A stretch of 64,000 nucleotides of DNA from Hofstenia miamia (GCA_004352715.1 SCFE01000089.1:890825-954824); one strand, 5' to 3'. Shown: positions 42,633 through 53,412, numbered from the stretch's first letter. Numbers and translations are program-made. Notes: generated from the letters alone by a model not told the origin.

Positions 42633-43632
42633 NNNNNNNNNNNNNNNNNNNNNNNNNNNNNNNNNNNNNNNNNNNNNNNNNNNNNNNNNNNNNNNNNNNN
42701 NNNNNNNNNNNNNNNNNNNNNNNNNNNNNNNNNNNNNNNNNNNNNNNNNNNNNNNNNNNNNNNNNNNNNNNNNNNNNNNNNNNNNNNNNNNNNNNNNNNN
42801 NNNNNNNNNNNNNNNNNNNNNNNNNNNNNNNNNNNNNNNNNNNNNNNNNNNNNNNNNNNNNNNNNNNNNNNNNNNNNNNNNNNNNNNNNNNNNNNNNNNN
42901 NNNNNNNNNNNNNNNNNNNNNNNNNNNNNNNNNNNNNNNNNNNNNNNNNNNNNNNNNNNNNNNNNNNNNNNNNNNNNNNNNNNNNNNNNNNNNNNNNNNN
43001 NNNNNNNNNNNNNNNNNNNNNNNNNNNNNNNNNNNNNNNNNNNNNNNNNNNNNNNNNNNNNNNNNNNNNNNNNNNNNNNNNNNNNNNNNNNNNNNNNNNN
43101 NNNNNNNNNNNNNNNNNNNNNNNNNNNNNNNNNNNNNNNNNNNNNNNNNNNNNNNNNNNNNNNNNNNNNNNNNNNNNNNNNNNNNNNNNNNNNNNNNNNN
43201 NNNNNNNNNNNNNNNNNNNNNNNNNNNNNNNNNNNNNNNNNNNNNNNNNNNNNNNNNNNNNNNNNNNNNNNNNNNNNNNNNNNNNNNNNNNNNNNNNNNN
43301 NNNNNNNNNNNNNNNNNNNNNNNNNNNNNNNNNNNNNNNNNNNNNNNNNNNNNNNNNNNNNNNNNNNNNNNNNNNNNNNNNNNNNNNNNNNNNNNNNNNN
43401 NNNNNNNNNNNNNNNNNNNNNNNNNNNNNNNNNNNNNNNNNNNNNNNNNNNNNNNNNNNNNNNNNNNNNNNNNNNNNNNNNNNNNNNNNNNNNNNNNNNN
43501 NNNNNNNNNNNNNNNNNNNNNNNNNNNNNNNNNNNNNNNNNNNNNNNNNNNNNNNNNNNNNNNNNNNNNNNNNNNNNNNNNNNNNNNNNNNNNNNNNNNN
43601 NNNNNNNNNNNNNNNNNNNNNNNNNNNNNNNN
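42633..43632. other. Assembly gap of exactly 1000 N
   Basis: Placeholder-type join. The right border is a (TA)n tract at 43633-43661 into which a Tc1 element is inserted; the left border is inside a GC-richer repeat. Confidence 0.97.
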
Positions 43633-43664
<32 letters not shown>

Positions 43665-43879
43665 TACTGGCCAAAAGTTTGGAAACAGTAACCTGTCTGA
43701 AGCGTGTGAATTTTGTAACATTCCTGGAATTCAAATTTTTTTTCTTAGAATTTACAACAGATTAATTTAGCCAATCAAATTAACAAAACTTTAGATTTAC
43801 ACACAACCCATTTTCACTGAAAAAGCACTATAATTATAGTTTGAAATATGGTCTGTGGTAGTGAAATTTCACCAACAAA

Positions 43880-45138
43880 GTGTGCTCAAATTCATACGTG
43901 TAAGAGGAGGGGTACAATTATCGCGCTATAGCTGTTAGAATGGGCGTGTCAGTATCTTCGCTATCAGCAACTGCAAAATTTTTCCTCTCGCAAGCGGTTT
44001 GGAGGACCAAAAGTGACAAACCCTCAGACTAACAGTCTCATTCACCGTTATGTCGTCAATCAACCATTCTCTTCATCTTCTGAAGTCAAAGCAAATCTAG
44101 GTGCGGTAGTGCAGAATGTATCAACACGCACCATTAGGCGTCGATTGAATACTACCTTTGACCTTCCATCGTGAAAACCGGCAACCAAACCCTGATTGTC
44201 TTCAAAGAACATTTGAGACTGGTTGTCCTTCTGCAGGCAATACCAACACTACACCCCCGAGATGTGGCATCAAGTAATGTTTAGTGACGAATCCAAGATT
44301 TGCCAGTTTACATCATACCAGCCACACTTTCGACGACCAAGAAACCAAAGATTCAACACACGTTACACGCAACTAAATGTCCGCTCAGCCCCTTCTGTGA
44401 TGATTTGGGGTGCTATACCTGCAAATGGGCGTGCTGGTCTGTTGCGCACAACGAGACAGTTACAGCCAAGACCTACCTCAAAATAATTCAGGAGAAAGTT
44501 CCCATGTTTATACAGCTTCGTGTAACATTTATACTACAACAAGATGGTGCTCCTTGCCACAGCATCGAAGTTGTGAAACAGTGGATTGCATCACAAGACT
44601 TTCGGCTGCTTGAGAACTGGGCGGGAAACTTCCCAGACCCCAACGTCATACAACATGCAACAAACTGTCTGATTAGCACCTTCTGTGATGATTTGGGGCA
44701 ATATAACTGCGAATGGGCGTGCTGGTCTGAATTTTGTTTCTAACAACGAAGAAGTCACAGCCAAGGCCTACCTCATAATAATTCAGGAGAAAGTTCCCAT
44801 GTTTATGCAGCTTCGCAGAACATCTGTACTCCAACAAGATGGGGGCTCCTTGCCACAGCGCCAAAGTTGTGAAACAGTGGATTGCATCACAAGACTTTCA
44901 GCTGCTTGAGAACTGGTCCGGAAATTCCCCTGACCTCAACGTCATAGAAAATTGCTGGCATCACATCAAAAACTGTCTGAGGAAGCGCCAATGCACATTA
45001 CTCGACGATCTGAAGGAGCAAATTAAAGAGGTATGGTGCACAAAGATTACTGATGATTATTGTAGAAAGCTGGTCGAGTCAATATCAAATCCTATTGCTG
45101 CGTGTTTGACCAATAATGGCGGATATACAAAATATTAG
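43880..45138 (+). pseudogene. Tc1-family transposase with internal duplication
   Basis: Pieces in several frames give the N-terminal part (FGGPKVTNPQT, STRTIRRRLN), the first catalytic block MWHQVMFSDESKI (about 44262-44300), SVMIWGAI, the second block LQQDGAPCHS (about 44533-44562) and the third block DLNVIENCWHHIKN (about 44934-44975), ending in a C-terminal tail with a stop at 45138. The DDE triad residues (D in FSDES, D in QQDGAP, E in IENCW) are present. The part from SVMIWG to the third block is present twice, and at least three frameshifts or stops occur, so no active enzyme can be made. Confidence 0.85.
44393..44946 (+). repeat. Direct internal duplication in the transposase, about 258 and 266 bp
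   Basis: Copy 1 spans about 44393-44650 and copy 2 about 44681-44946, offset 288 bp at the left and 296 bp at the right. Both start ttctgtgatgatttgggg and end caacgtcata. The copies differ at many positions, so either the duplication is old or two element copies recombined. Confidence 0.9.
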
Positions 45139-45266
45139 TGAGTTTTTCTAAATTAACTGATTACAATCTACACGGTGTTATCATATTGTTTCTACATTTT
45201 GTTATTATATTGTTTTATTATATTGTTTTTTGGTGTAAAATACAAACATTTCTAAATTTAAGATAG

Positions 45267-45327
45267 GATAAGATAAGATAATCTTTATTCAGATAAATGT
45301 TAACAATTAAATAACTGACAATTTATC
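45267..45327 (-). repeat. Inverted copy of the LINE 3' tail
   Basis: 61 bases here are the exact reverse complement of 46791-46851, including the polyadenylation-like AATAAAG and the GATAA-type terminal repeat. Sequence beyond 45327 does not continue the match. It is either a very short 5'-truncated LINE copy in minus orientation or part of an inverted rearrangement. Confidence 0.9.
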
Positions 45328-45438
45328 TTTACACTTTTTCATTGAATTTTTTAATAGAATGGCATTAGTGTTATATATATTTCACTCTAACTTAGTTACA
45401 GAATATTAGAATTAATACTATGAAGTTTTGTATCCAGG

Positions 45439-46858
45439 ATGGCACCCCTAGCCATGGCCCTGTCAAACACGCAATTTGGATTTCACAAAAATTTCTCAAC
45501 AACTGATGCACTATTAAATGCTACTGAAACTTGGAGAGCATCACTTGATTCTAATAAATTTGTAGCTATAGCTTGTTTAGATATTTCAAAAGCCTTCTAT
45601 TCGATTAATCATAACATTCTAATTGAAAAACTATCTTACTTAGAATTTTCTAGTAATAGTAAGCAATTGATAACTAGTTACCTCAATCAAAGATTATAAC
45701 GAGTTAAATTAAATGATATTTTGCTCAGAATGGTTACCGGTTTACAATGGGGTGCCTCAAGGTACGATTCTAGGTCCTCTTTTTTCAGTATTTATGTAAA
45801 TGACATGCACTCATGCAATTTAATCCAATATGCCGATGACACTTGAATTTTCGACGATAATTCATCAATGCACATAGCAGCGGAATCTATAGAATTGAAT
45901 TGTAACAATTGTCAAAATATTTTTGTATGCACAAGTTGAATATTAATGAAGCTAAAACAGAATTTAGTATTTTGCAGCCGAATAAATGCAATTACGATGT
46001 TTCTGCAGTGACTTTAAATGTAAATAATATTAATGTTCCTATTGTGGACACTTTCAAGTACCTAGGAGTAACTATTGACTCAACGCTAAAATTCAACTCT
46101 CACATCAATTTAATAGTTAGAAAATTAGCTATAGGTATAAAAAGTATGACACTAGTAGTTAGGCAGTTACCACCTTGTGCGATAATTAAATTCTTCCATG
46201 CTTTCATCATGAGTCACCTTAATTAAACATTTTATTTACTGACCTAAGCAAAGTGCTTTATAAAAAACTTGATATTCAATTATGATGGGCATTAAATATC
46301 ACAACAAAAAAAATTCATCGAAAACCAAACAGTACAATTTTAGTCAATTCTTTTTCCAAAACAACTGGTTACATTGAATACCCTTCTTTCATTCTTCAAG
46401 CTAATCAGAAACCTACCAACCTATAATACGATTAAAATACCGGAATTTACTCATAAACAGAATTCAAGATCAAAGCTTTTTACATGTGTTAATTATAAGA
46501 AAAATATTTTAAAGAAATCCTTCATTAATGTCGCCATTCGAACCTGGAATTCGCTACCTAAAGAAATTAAAAATATTGAAAAATTGAAATCTTTTAAAAA
46601 GCATTTAAAAATCTTCCTTAAGCAAAACTATGTTTCTGGAAAACATAGTTGGTATAGTAATTTATCCATAGCCTGCAAGATTACTTTTGTAAAATAGTAC
46701 TATAGTAATTTATCCATAGCCTGCAAGATTACTTTTGTAATTTATGTGAATTGTATATATGTGTTTTTGTGAATTTAATGATGCTATTCAGATAAATTGT
46801 CAGTTATTTAATTGTTAACATTTATCTGAATAAAGATTATCTTATCTTATCTTATTAT
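45439..46858 (+). mobile_element. 5'-truncated LINE (Jockey/CR1-like), RT pseudogene with 3' tail
   Basis: RT blocks in order: NTQFGFHKNFSTTDALL (about 45469-45520), ACLDISKAFYSINHNILIEK (about 45571-45630, motif A), GVPQGTILGPLF (about 45750-45785), IQYADDT (45823-45843, the catalytic box, intact), VDTFKYLGVTIDSTLKF (about 46046-46095) and RTWNSLPKEIKN (about 46540-46575). The stop right after ADDT and several frameshifts inactivate it. The 3' end has AATAAAGATTATC then (TTATC)n to 46858. The 5' half with the endonuclease is absent. It sits downstream of the Tc1 transposase. Confidence 0.88.
46653..46748. repeat. 48-bp tandem duplication at the LINE stop codon
   Basis: tatagtaatttatccatagc begins both units (46653 and 46701). 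The first unit carries the end of the LINE reading frame (SIACKITFVK, stop), and the second is noncoding. Confidence 0.9.
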
Positions 46859-46949
46859 AAAATTTTTGGCACTAATCAGCCATATAATTGTAACTGCACG
46901 ATTAATAGACCTTTCTTCTTAAGCAATTTCCTAAGTTTTCCAACATGAT

Positions 46950-47055
46950 ATATTCTAGACTTCGTACAGAAATATTTATAAATAGAAGTTTTCATAGGGC
47001 ATATATTCTAGACTTCGTACAGAAATATTTATAAATAGAAGTTTTCATAGGGCAA
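46950..47055. repeat. Tandem duplication, two 53-bp units
   Basis: Units at 46950-47002 and 47003-47055 begin atattctagacttcgtacag and end ttttcatagggca. Apparently identical apart from the border base. Confidence 0.92.
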
Positions 47056-47622
47056 ATATTGACTCGCGGAGTCTCATAGAATACACATATTTTTAAATAA
47101 AATATTAGGCAAAATACTGCGGTATCGGTATACCGCCGGGCCCTAGGCGGAACTACCACTGGAGTTGCACCGTCACGTGTTACTGTTCATATAGCAGATT
47201 GTACAATAGCTTATTTAACTTTAAAGCAAGAAACAACTGTGGTGCAGTGAAACGCAAAGATAAATTAAGAACTTATCAGATAATTAACACCAATAAACAT
47301 CGGGTGAGCCATCAGTTACGCCGATTAGCCTAAATTAGTGATTTTGTTACAACTAATTAGGTCAAAATTGCAGCCATACCTAAATAGAAATGTTGAGGTG
47401 ATAGTTCAAAAACTAATATTATATTCGGATTCAACATTATATTACTTAAACACTCACTTGACATTCATTCCCTTGTGATAGATTTTTAGCTAGACGATTA
47501 TACATAGAGTTCACAAGCGGCAATGTTGGTGATTTCCCCATAACAAGCATTTTTAAGGATTTATCAAAATAACTAAGTAAACAGTAAAAAATTTTCAAAA
47601 ACGCTTCCATTCTTTCCATGTA

Positions 47623-48002
47623 TCTATTATATATAGGGCAAATTTTGTGTGTTTGTTCGCTTTTAACTCAAACTTTTAGACCAAAGTACCAACATCATAT
47701 ATTTTTGTAACCCCATGACCTCTTGAAGGTTTTAAGTACATTTAATCAATGACTTAATTAGTGAACTAATTATTGACTTAAATGTTCCCATACTTCATTT
47801 CTTTATATAATTGGCATTTCATAGATACTCTTATTGTTTAACAGCTTTCTCAGTTTACAACTGTTTGCACAGGTTGCTTAGGGAAAATTTCCCTTGAAAA
47901 TGTGTTGTAGGTATAGCTTATATTGGAAGGGAAAATATCCCAGGGGGAATTTTCTGATTTTTTGAATGCATTTCCCGAGCGAAGCACGGGTCAAACAGCT
48001 AG
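47623..48002 (+). mobile_element. Non-autonomous Helitron, 380 bp
   Basis: The 5' end is TC followed by TATTATATATAGGGCAAA and a T/G-rich run (ttgtgtgtttgttcgc), as in Helitrons. The 3' end is CTAG at 47999-48002 followed by T, with a hairpin CCCGAGCGAAGCACGGG at 47974-47990, 12 nt before the end. The hairpin pairs CCCG with CGGG and GC with GC around GAA. There are no inverted ends and no target duplication, and the insertion lies between A and T, as expected. No Rep/helicase is inside, so it depends on an autonomous relative. GC content is modest, and TTAA-rich fillers lie in the middle. Confidence 0.85.
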
Positions 48003-48961
48003 TAGTTCATAAGCTTTATTCCAATTGTTATTAACAAAAGTTAACACTGAATAATTTGAAAAGGCGGATATCGACATCTACCACTCAGTATAAAATGTCT
48101 CTAGCTCAACACTTATACTATTTCAACACAAAATAACACATTTAGATATATTAAGTTTTTCCTGAATATTATTATAAACATCTAATTGTATTACAGGACG
48201 ATGCAAAATTCTTTTATAAATATCGCAATTCATTATTAAAATATTTTTCCATTTAAAATATTAAACTGATTGACAATTTTAAAACTCTCAAATTGCAAAT
48301 GAGTACAAAATCATAATGGAGGAATTAAACTACAAGTGTAATGCATCCTTAGCAGCTAATTTTTTATTTCAAAATTTGATTTCTTACTATATCTTACTTT
48401 TAGGGATGTCCCGGAATCTGGTAAAATCGGCAATTACACAACCGGATCCGGTAAACTTCAACCTGTTTACCGGATAATATATTCTGGGATAAAACTTGAT
48501 TTAAAAATAGTTTTCGAGGAAAAAGTTATATATTTTTCATGATATGGAAATTGTCATGCAACAAGTCAAGTGTTTCTTACAATCAAGACGTAGTATACTT
48601 AATATTTATTTATTTTTAGTGGTAAGAGGTCGATATGAATTGAGAAATGAGTTTGTTCTTCATTAAAAAATTAAGACAAAAAAAGTCATAAAACTCATAT
48701 TTTTTTTGTCTATTTTGCAGTCTGCTTAAAATTAGATGGTTTTCATTCAGACCTGGGGTGCAGTTAAATAGGAAGTCATGAAGTCAAAAAAAGTCATTCT
48801 TGTTTTTTTAATACTCCGGTAATATTTGTGGCTGAAACTGAAATGTCATAAGAGACATATTTTTAATAGTTTCATTAAATTAAGACAAAAACTTAAAAAT
48901 TAATGCGGGATTGTGACTGCTTTAAATCATTTGAACTAATATATATATATATATATTATAT
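48003..48961. other. No gene; CCGGATA-rich repeat and TA tract
   Basis: From 48403 to 48483 there is a GC-richer block beginning gggatgtcccggaatctgg and ending taccggataatatatt, related to 51328-51413. The stretch ends in a TA tract at about 48939-48961 next to a 1000-N gap. Nothing else was recognised. Confidence 0.6.
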
Positions 48962-49961
48962 NNNNNNNNNNNNNNNNNNNNNNNNNNNNNNNNNNNNNNN
49001 NNNNNNNNNNNNNNNNNNNNNNNNNNNNNNNNNNNNNNNNNNNNNNNNNNNNNNNNNNNNNNNNNNNNNNNNNNNNNNNNNNNNNNNNNNNNNNNNNNNN
49101 NNNNNNNNNNNNNNNNNNNNNNNNNNNNNNNNNNNNNNNNNNNNNNNNNNNNNNNNNNNNNNNNNNNNNNNNNNNNNNNNNNNNNNNNNNNNNNNNNNNN
49201 NNNNNNNNNNNNNNNNNNNNNNNNNNNNNNNNNNNNNNNNNNNNNNNNNNNNNNNNNNNNNNNNNNNNNNNNNNNNNNNNNNNNNNNNNNNNNNNNNNNN
49301 NNNNNNNNNNNNNNNNNNNNNNNNNNNNNNNNNNNNNNNNNNNNNNNNNNNNNNNNNNNNNNNNNNNNNNNNNNNNNNNNNNNNNNNNNNNNNNNNNNNN
49401 NNNNNNNNNNNNNNNNNNNNNNNNNNNNNNNNNNNNNNNNNNNNNNNNNNNNNNNNNNNNNNNNNNNNNNNNNNNNNNNNNNNNNNNNNNNNNNNNNNNN
49501 NNNNNNNNNNNNNNNNNNNNNNNNNNNNNNNNNNNNNNNNNNNNNNNNNNNNNNNNNNNNNNNNNNNNNNNNNNNNNNNNNNNNNNNNNNNNNNNNNNNN
49601 NNNNNNNNNNNNNNNNNNNNNNNNNNNNNNNNNNNNNNNNNNNNNNNNNNNNNNNNNNNNNNNNNNNNNNNNNNNNNNNNNNNNNNNNNNNNNNNNNNNN
49701 NNNNNNNNNNNNNNNNNNNNNNNNNNNNNNNNNNNNNNNNNNNNNNNNNNNNNNNNNNNNNNNNNNNNNNNNNNNNNNNNNNNNNNNNNNNNNNNNNNNN
49801 NNNNNNNNNNNNNNNNNNNNNNNNNNNNNNNNNNNNNNNNNNNNNNNNNNNNNNNNNNNNNNNNNNNNNNNNNNNNNNNNNNNNNNNNNNNNNNNNNNNN
49901 NNNNNNNNNNNNNNNNNNNNNNNNNNNNNNNNNNNNNNNNNNNNNNNNNNNNNNNNNNNNN
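48962..49961. other. Assembly gap of exactly 1000 N
   Basis: Left border TA microsatellite, right border in the middle of a PKN exon. The break inside a coding exon means the upstream part of that exon is missing. Confidence 0.97.
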
Positions 49962-50228
49962 CGACTAGGGTCTTCAGAAAGGGATGCAGAAGATATCAAA
50001 TCTCAACCCATTTTTCGTCATCTTAATTGGGAAGATCTTCAGCTACGGCGGATTAAACCTCCATTCATACCAACTTTCCGTTCAGATGAAGATGTCAGCA
50101 ATTTCGACGAAGATTTCACTCAAGAGGATCCTGTCTTAACACCGCCTCACGACTGCAATTATCTGCTAACTTTGGAAGATCAATTGCTCTTTAAAGATTT
50201 TGATTATGCACCACTTTATTCGCCTTGA
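49962..50228 (+). CDS. PKN: PKN last exon (end of kinase domain and AGC C-tail), 5' part lost in gap
   Basis: The frame is open from the gap edge and encodes RLGSSERDAEDIKSQPIFRH, LNWEDLQLRRIKPPFIPTFR, SDEDVSNFDEDFTQEDPVLT and PPHDCNYLLTLEDQLLFKDF, ending DYAPLYSP and a TGA. RLGSSERDAED is PKN-specific wording. The C-tail shows the turn motif Thr in VLTPP and the hydrophobic motif FKDFDY, with Asp in place of the phospho-Ser/Thr, as in PKN relatives. Upstream kinase exons are not in the window. It belongs after the C2 and linker exons at 59447-61652, so contig order is wrong here too. Confidence 0.93.
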   Translation, partial: RLGSSERDAEDIKSQPIFRHLNWEDLQLRRIKPPFIPTFRSDEDVSNFDEDFTQEDPVLTPPHDCNYLLTLEDQLLFKDFDYAPLYSP

Positions 50229-52087
50229 ATTCATCAAAAACTCTTACAGCTCTCGTTTCATTTACGCAAAGATGCCAAATTGGTGGATATGCTTGCATTT
50301 GCGATTATTCTTAGTTTCTGCTATCTTTTAATTACCCATTCTCAAATGCTCATTTTACATTTTGGTCAGAATTTATCGTTATGTTATTAATTTGTTTGCA
50401 AATCTCGCTATATAATTCGTTTAACTGATTATTTCAGTTTCCTATCCACTACTATTGGATTATTGGAGTTTGAAATTGGGGTATTTTGCAAACTAAATTA
50501 AGCTTGCCATTTGTACAATGAAAATGTTGTGCGTCAAAATTTATTACATGCAATGTAAAGGATTTTGAAAACATGGCCTCCCTTCGTGTTTTCATCATAT
50601 ATAGATTTATTTTGTTTCAAATTTTTGTAAATTTCATTCTCAGATGCCTAAAATGTATGCACTCCTCTATTTTCAAAACATTTATCTACGCAATATTCAG
50701 AATTTCTCACATTCGCGGGGAAATGTCAGTCGTAGCTGATAGCTTTGTCGATTGTATATATAATTTTTAGAATGCACCTAATGTACAGAAGAGGGAAACT
50801 GGAGTAATTGTTTATTTTAAAATTTCACGTTTGGCCCGACATTATTTGCTGGTTTCATATTACAATTAGTCATCTGAGTATTAATGTTGAACGTTTGATT
50901 TACGTGATAGATTATTGTTACTTGTTGATTAGATAAAAAATTATTTTGCTGCAAAATTTAACGATGATTTAGAGGTGTTTTGCTTCCGCTGGTTTTTAAA
51001 TTGTTTGAAAGAGTAATGGTTTTATAGAATTTTGTAGATGTTTATTTTTGTAAGTTGCTAATTTCGCTTCCATTTATTATTATTTAATAAATTTGTTTTT
51101 AATTTAATTTTCATATTTTACAGGTGGCTTATAATCACACATTAAGCAAATTATTTGTTATTCTCAGTAAATATTTTCTTCTCAAAAATGAAGAATGCAG
51201 ACAAATTATCTCCCATTCGGCACGGTACCTATTCGCATAGCATCCAAAAGGAGTTATAGATTTAAACAAAAGTAGCAGCACAAATTATACAAAAGAAGAA
51301 TGAATACCATTTGTATCAAAAGTAAGTAGGGATGGGATCCGGATAGTGAATTTAATATACCGGATATCGGTTAATTCCGGATAATTTCACTGCCGTATAC
51401 CGGATAATATATTGTTGAATTATTACTAGGGCAATCAGAAATGTGACTTTAAAAAACAAAATTATGACCTTAGTTTTAGACAAAATATGACGGAATTTAG
51501 TTAAATATGCCCTAAAAAATAATCATCCATTTTTGAAAATGATCCATTGAAGCAATATAAAACTTCTTCAATTACTGAGAACAAGATATAAAACAAATAC
51601 AAAAACTCTTACATAATAGTAAGTAAATTTTTTAAAACAACTTCTTCCCTAAATGATAATAACAGGACATATATTATTGTGTTGAGGATTTCTGTCATAG
51701 GCTAAGAGTTTTCTTAACATATAAAACGTCTCTCAATTGCAGTCGATGTTGCTTGACATTTTCGTAATTCCAATTAAATGTCTATCCCTTTTCCTTCCAT
51801 TATAGCAGGAAAACCGGTATTTTCTAATTGTGACTTGATATAGGCGATTATTTCACAGGTATCATTTCCAAGATCAAGGCTGGGGTTAATACCAATATCT
51901 AGTGGAATTTCAACTATGTCAAACGTTGAAAACTTTGATTTTTTATAATAGCAACCATAATTGAAGCAATTAGTATTGTCAAACCTCATATATTTTGCCT
52001 GAATACACATGACACAGTTCTGCAACATGTGTTCCTTGCATAATCCATGAAATGATAATGTATATATTTTCTTTAATATTTTTTCAG
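50229..52087. other. PKN 3' UTR and downstream, no further gene
   Basis: After the TGA no other conserved frame appears. AATAAA occurs at 51086-51091 and could be a polyadenylation signal, giving a 3' UTR of about 0.9 kb. A CCGGATA-type repeat lies at 51328-51413. A 107-codon minus-strand frame at 51774-52097 has no recognisable domain and is not called as a gene. Confidence 0.5.
51328..51413. repeat. CCGGATA-type GC-rich short repeat, second copy
   Basis: Begins gggatgggatccggatagtg and ends taccggataatatatt; the last 16 bases are identical to 48468-48483. Probably ends of the same family of hAT-like MITEs. Confidence 0.6.
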
Positions 52088-52136
52088 CTACCAGCATACA
52101 TGGCCAGTCCTAGAAACACGTCGACCAGTGGGCCAG
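52088..52136 (+). CDS. Orphan exon-like segment, 49 nt
   Basis: It lies between a very good acceptor (atattttttcag) and a strong donor (gtaagg), and is GC-richer than its surroundings. Possible frames give LPAYMASPRNTSTSGP or YQHTWPVLETRRPVGQ. The Ser/Pro/Thr-rich reading would fit a linker such as that of PKN or BRSK, but I cannot match it to either. It ends 61 bp before a 1000-N gap. Confidence 0.4.
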
Positions 52137-52197
52137 GTAAGGTCAACAATTAGCAATTAAACTTCTCGGGGGTTAGACCAGGAAGTACATTAATTGA

Positions 52198-53197
52198 NNN
52201 NNNNNNNNNNNNNNNNNNNNNNNNNNNNNNNNNNNNNNNNNNNNNNNNNNNNNNNNNNNNNNNNNNNNNNNNNNNNNNNNNNNNNNNNNNNNNNNNNNNN
52301 NNNNNNNNNNNNNNNNNNNNNNNNNNNNNNNNNNNNNNNNNNNNNNNNNNNNNNNNNNNNNNNNNNNNNNNNNNNNNNNNNNNNNNNNNNNNNNNNNNNN
52401 NNNNNNNNNNNNNNNNNNNNNNNNNNNNNNNNNNNNNNNNNNNNNNNNNNNNNNNNNNNNNNNNNNNNNNNNNNNNNNNNNNNNNNNNNNNNNNNNNNNN
52501 NNNNNNNNNNNNNNNNNNNNNNNNNNNNNNNNNNNNNNNNNNNNNNNNNNNNNNNNNNNNNNNNNNNNNNNNNNNNNNNNNNNNNNNNNNNNNNNNNNNN
52601 NNNNNNNNNNNNNNNNNNNNNNNNNNNNNNNNNNNNNNNNNNNNNNNNNNNNNNNNNNNNNNNNNNNNNNNNNNNNNNNNNNNNNNNNNNNNNNNNNNNN
52701 NNNNNNNNNNNNNNNNNNNNNNNNNNNNNNNNNNNNNNNNNNNNNNNNNNNNNNNNNNNNNNNNNNNNNNNNNNNNNNNNNNNNNNNNNNNNNNNNNNNN
52801 NNNNNNNNNNNNNNNNNNNNNNNNNNNNNNNNNNNNNNNNNNNNNNNNNNNNNNNNNNNNNNNNNNNNNNNNNNNNNNNNNNNNNNNNNNNNNNNNNNNN
52901 NNNNNNNNNNNNNNNNNNNNNNNNNNNNNNNNNNNNNNNNNNNNNNNNNNNNNNNNNNNNNNNNNNNNNNNNNNNNNNNNNNNNNNNNNNNNNNNNNNNN
53001 NNNNNNNNNNNNNNNNNNNNNNNNNNNNNNNNNNNNNNNNNNNNNNNNNNNNNNNNNNNNNNNNNNNNNNNNNNNNNNNNNNNNNNNNNNNNNNNNNNNN
53101 NNNNNNNNNNNNNNNNNNNNNNNNNNNNNNNNNNNNNNNNNNNNNNNNNNNNNNNNNNNNNNNNNNNNNNNNNNNNNNNNNNNNNNNNNNNNNNNNN
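52198..53197. other. Assembly gap of exactly 1000 N
   Basis: No TA tract at either border. It separates the PKN 3'-end contig from the contig with the PKN C2 exons. Confidence 0.97.
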
Positions 53198-53323
53198 GGT
53201 GAATATGGTGGGGAATTCTGCTTCTCAATACCTTATAATAGATTCCTTCTGATTTATGCACTCATTGCTCTTTTTGGAATTTTAAATGCCATATTCTTTA
53301 CTTTAGAGCCTCCAACGGTAAAG
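53198..53323 (+). CDS. Exon-like frame at gap edge, unknown protein
   Basis: A frame open from the gap reads GEYGGEFCFSIPYNRFLLIY, then ALIALFGILNAIFFTLEPPT and VK before a donor gtaggt. The middle is hydrophobic and could form one membrane segment. A shorter exon starting after ctttag at 53306 is also possible. A long TA tract follows at 53337-53371. I do not recognise the protein, and it may be chance. Confidence 0.25.
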
Positions 53324-53334
53324 GTAGGTTCTTA

Positions 53335-53373
<39 letters not shown>

Positions 53374-53412
53374 TTTTTGTTTTGCTTAATCCTGGCCCGT
53401 GGCAGTAATGGN

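Larger units (their letters stand above)
43662..45138 (+). mobile_element. Tc1/mariner-type transposon, degraded, 5' end inside a TA tract
   Basis: The left end CAGTACTGGCCAAAAGTTTG directly follows TA at 43660-43661. This is the classic Tc1-family terminus, and Tc1 elements insert at TA. The transposase follows on the same strand. The region right after the transposase stop (45139-45266) is A/T-rich and is then interrupted by LINE sequence. A decayed right terminus may be at 46860-46881 (aaaatttttggcactaatca), beyond the LINE. Coding is broken in several places. Confidence 0.85.

Noticed and set aside
45267-46851. Treating the 61-bp inverted repeats as terminal repeats of a DNA transposon
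   Set aside because: The sequence is a LINE 3' tail with AATAAAG and terminal simple repeats, and the interior is a LINE reverse transcriptase, so the inverted pair is more likely two tails or a rearrangement.
51774-52097. 107-codon minus-strand frame
   Set aside because: No recognisable domain, no clear start context, and it overlaps the orphan exon-like segment on the other strand. Composition is not distinctive.
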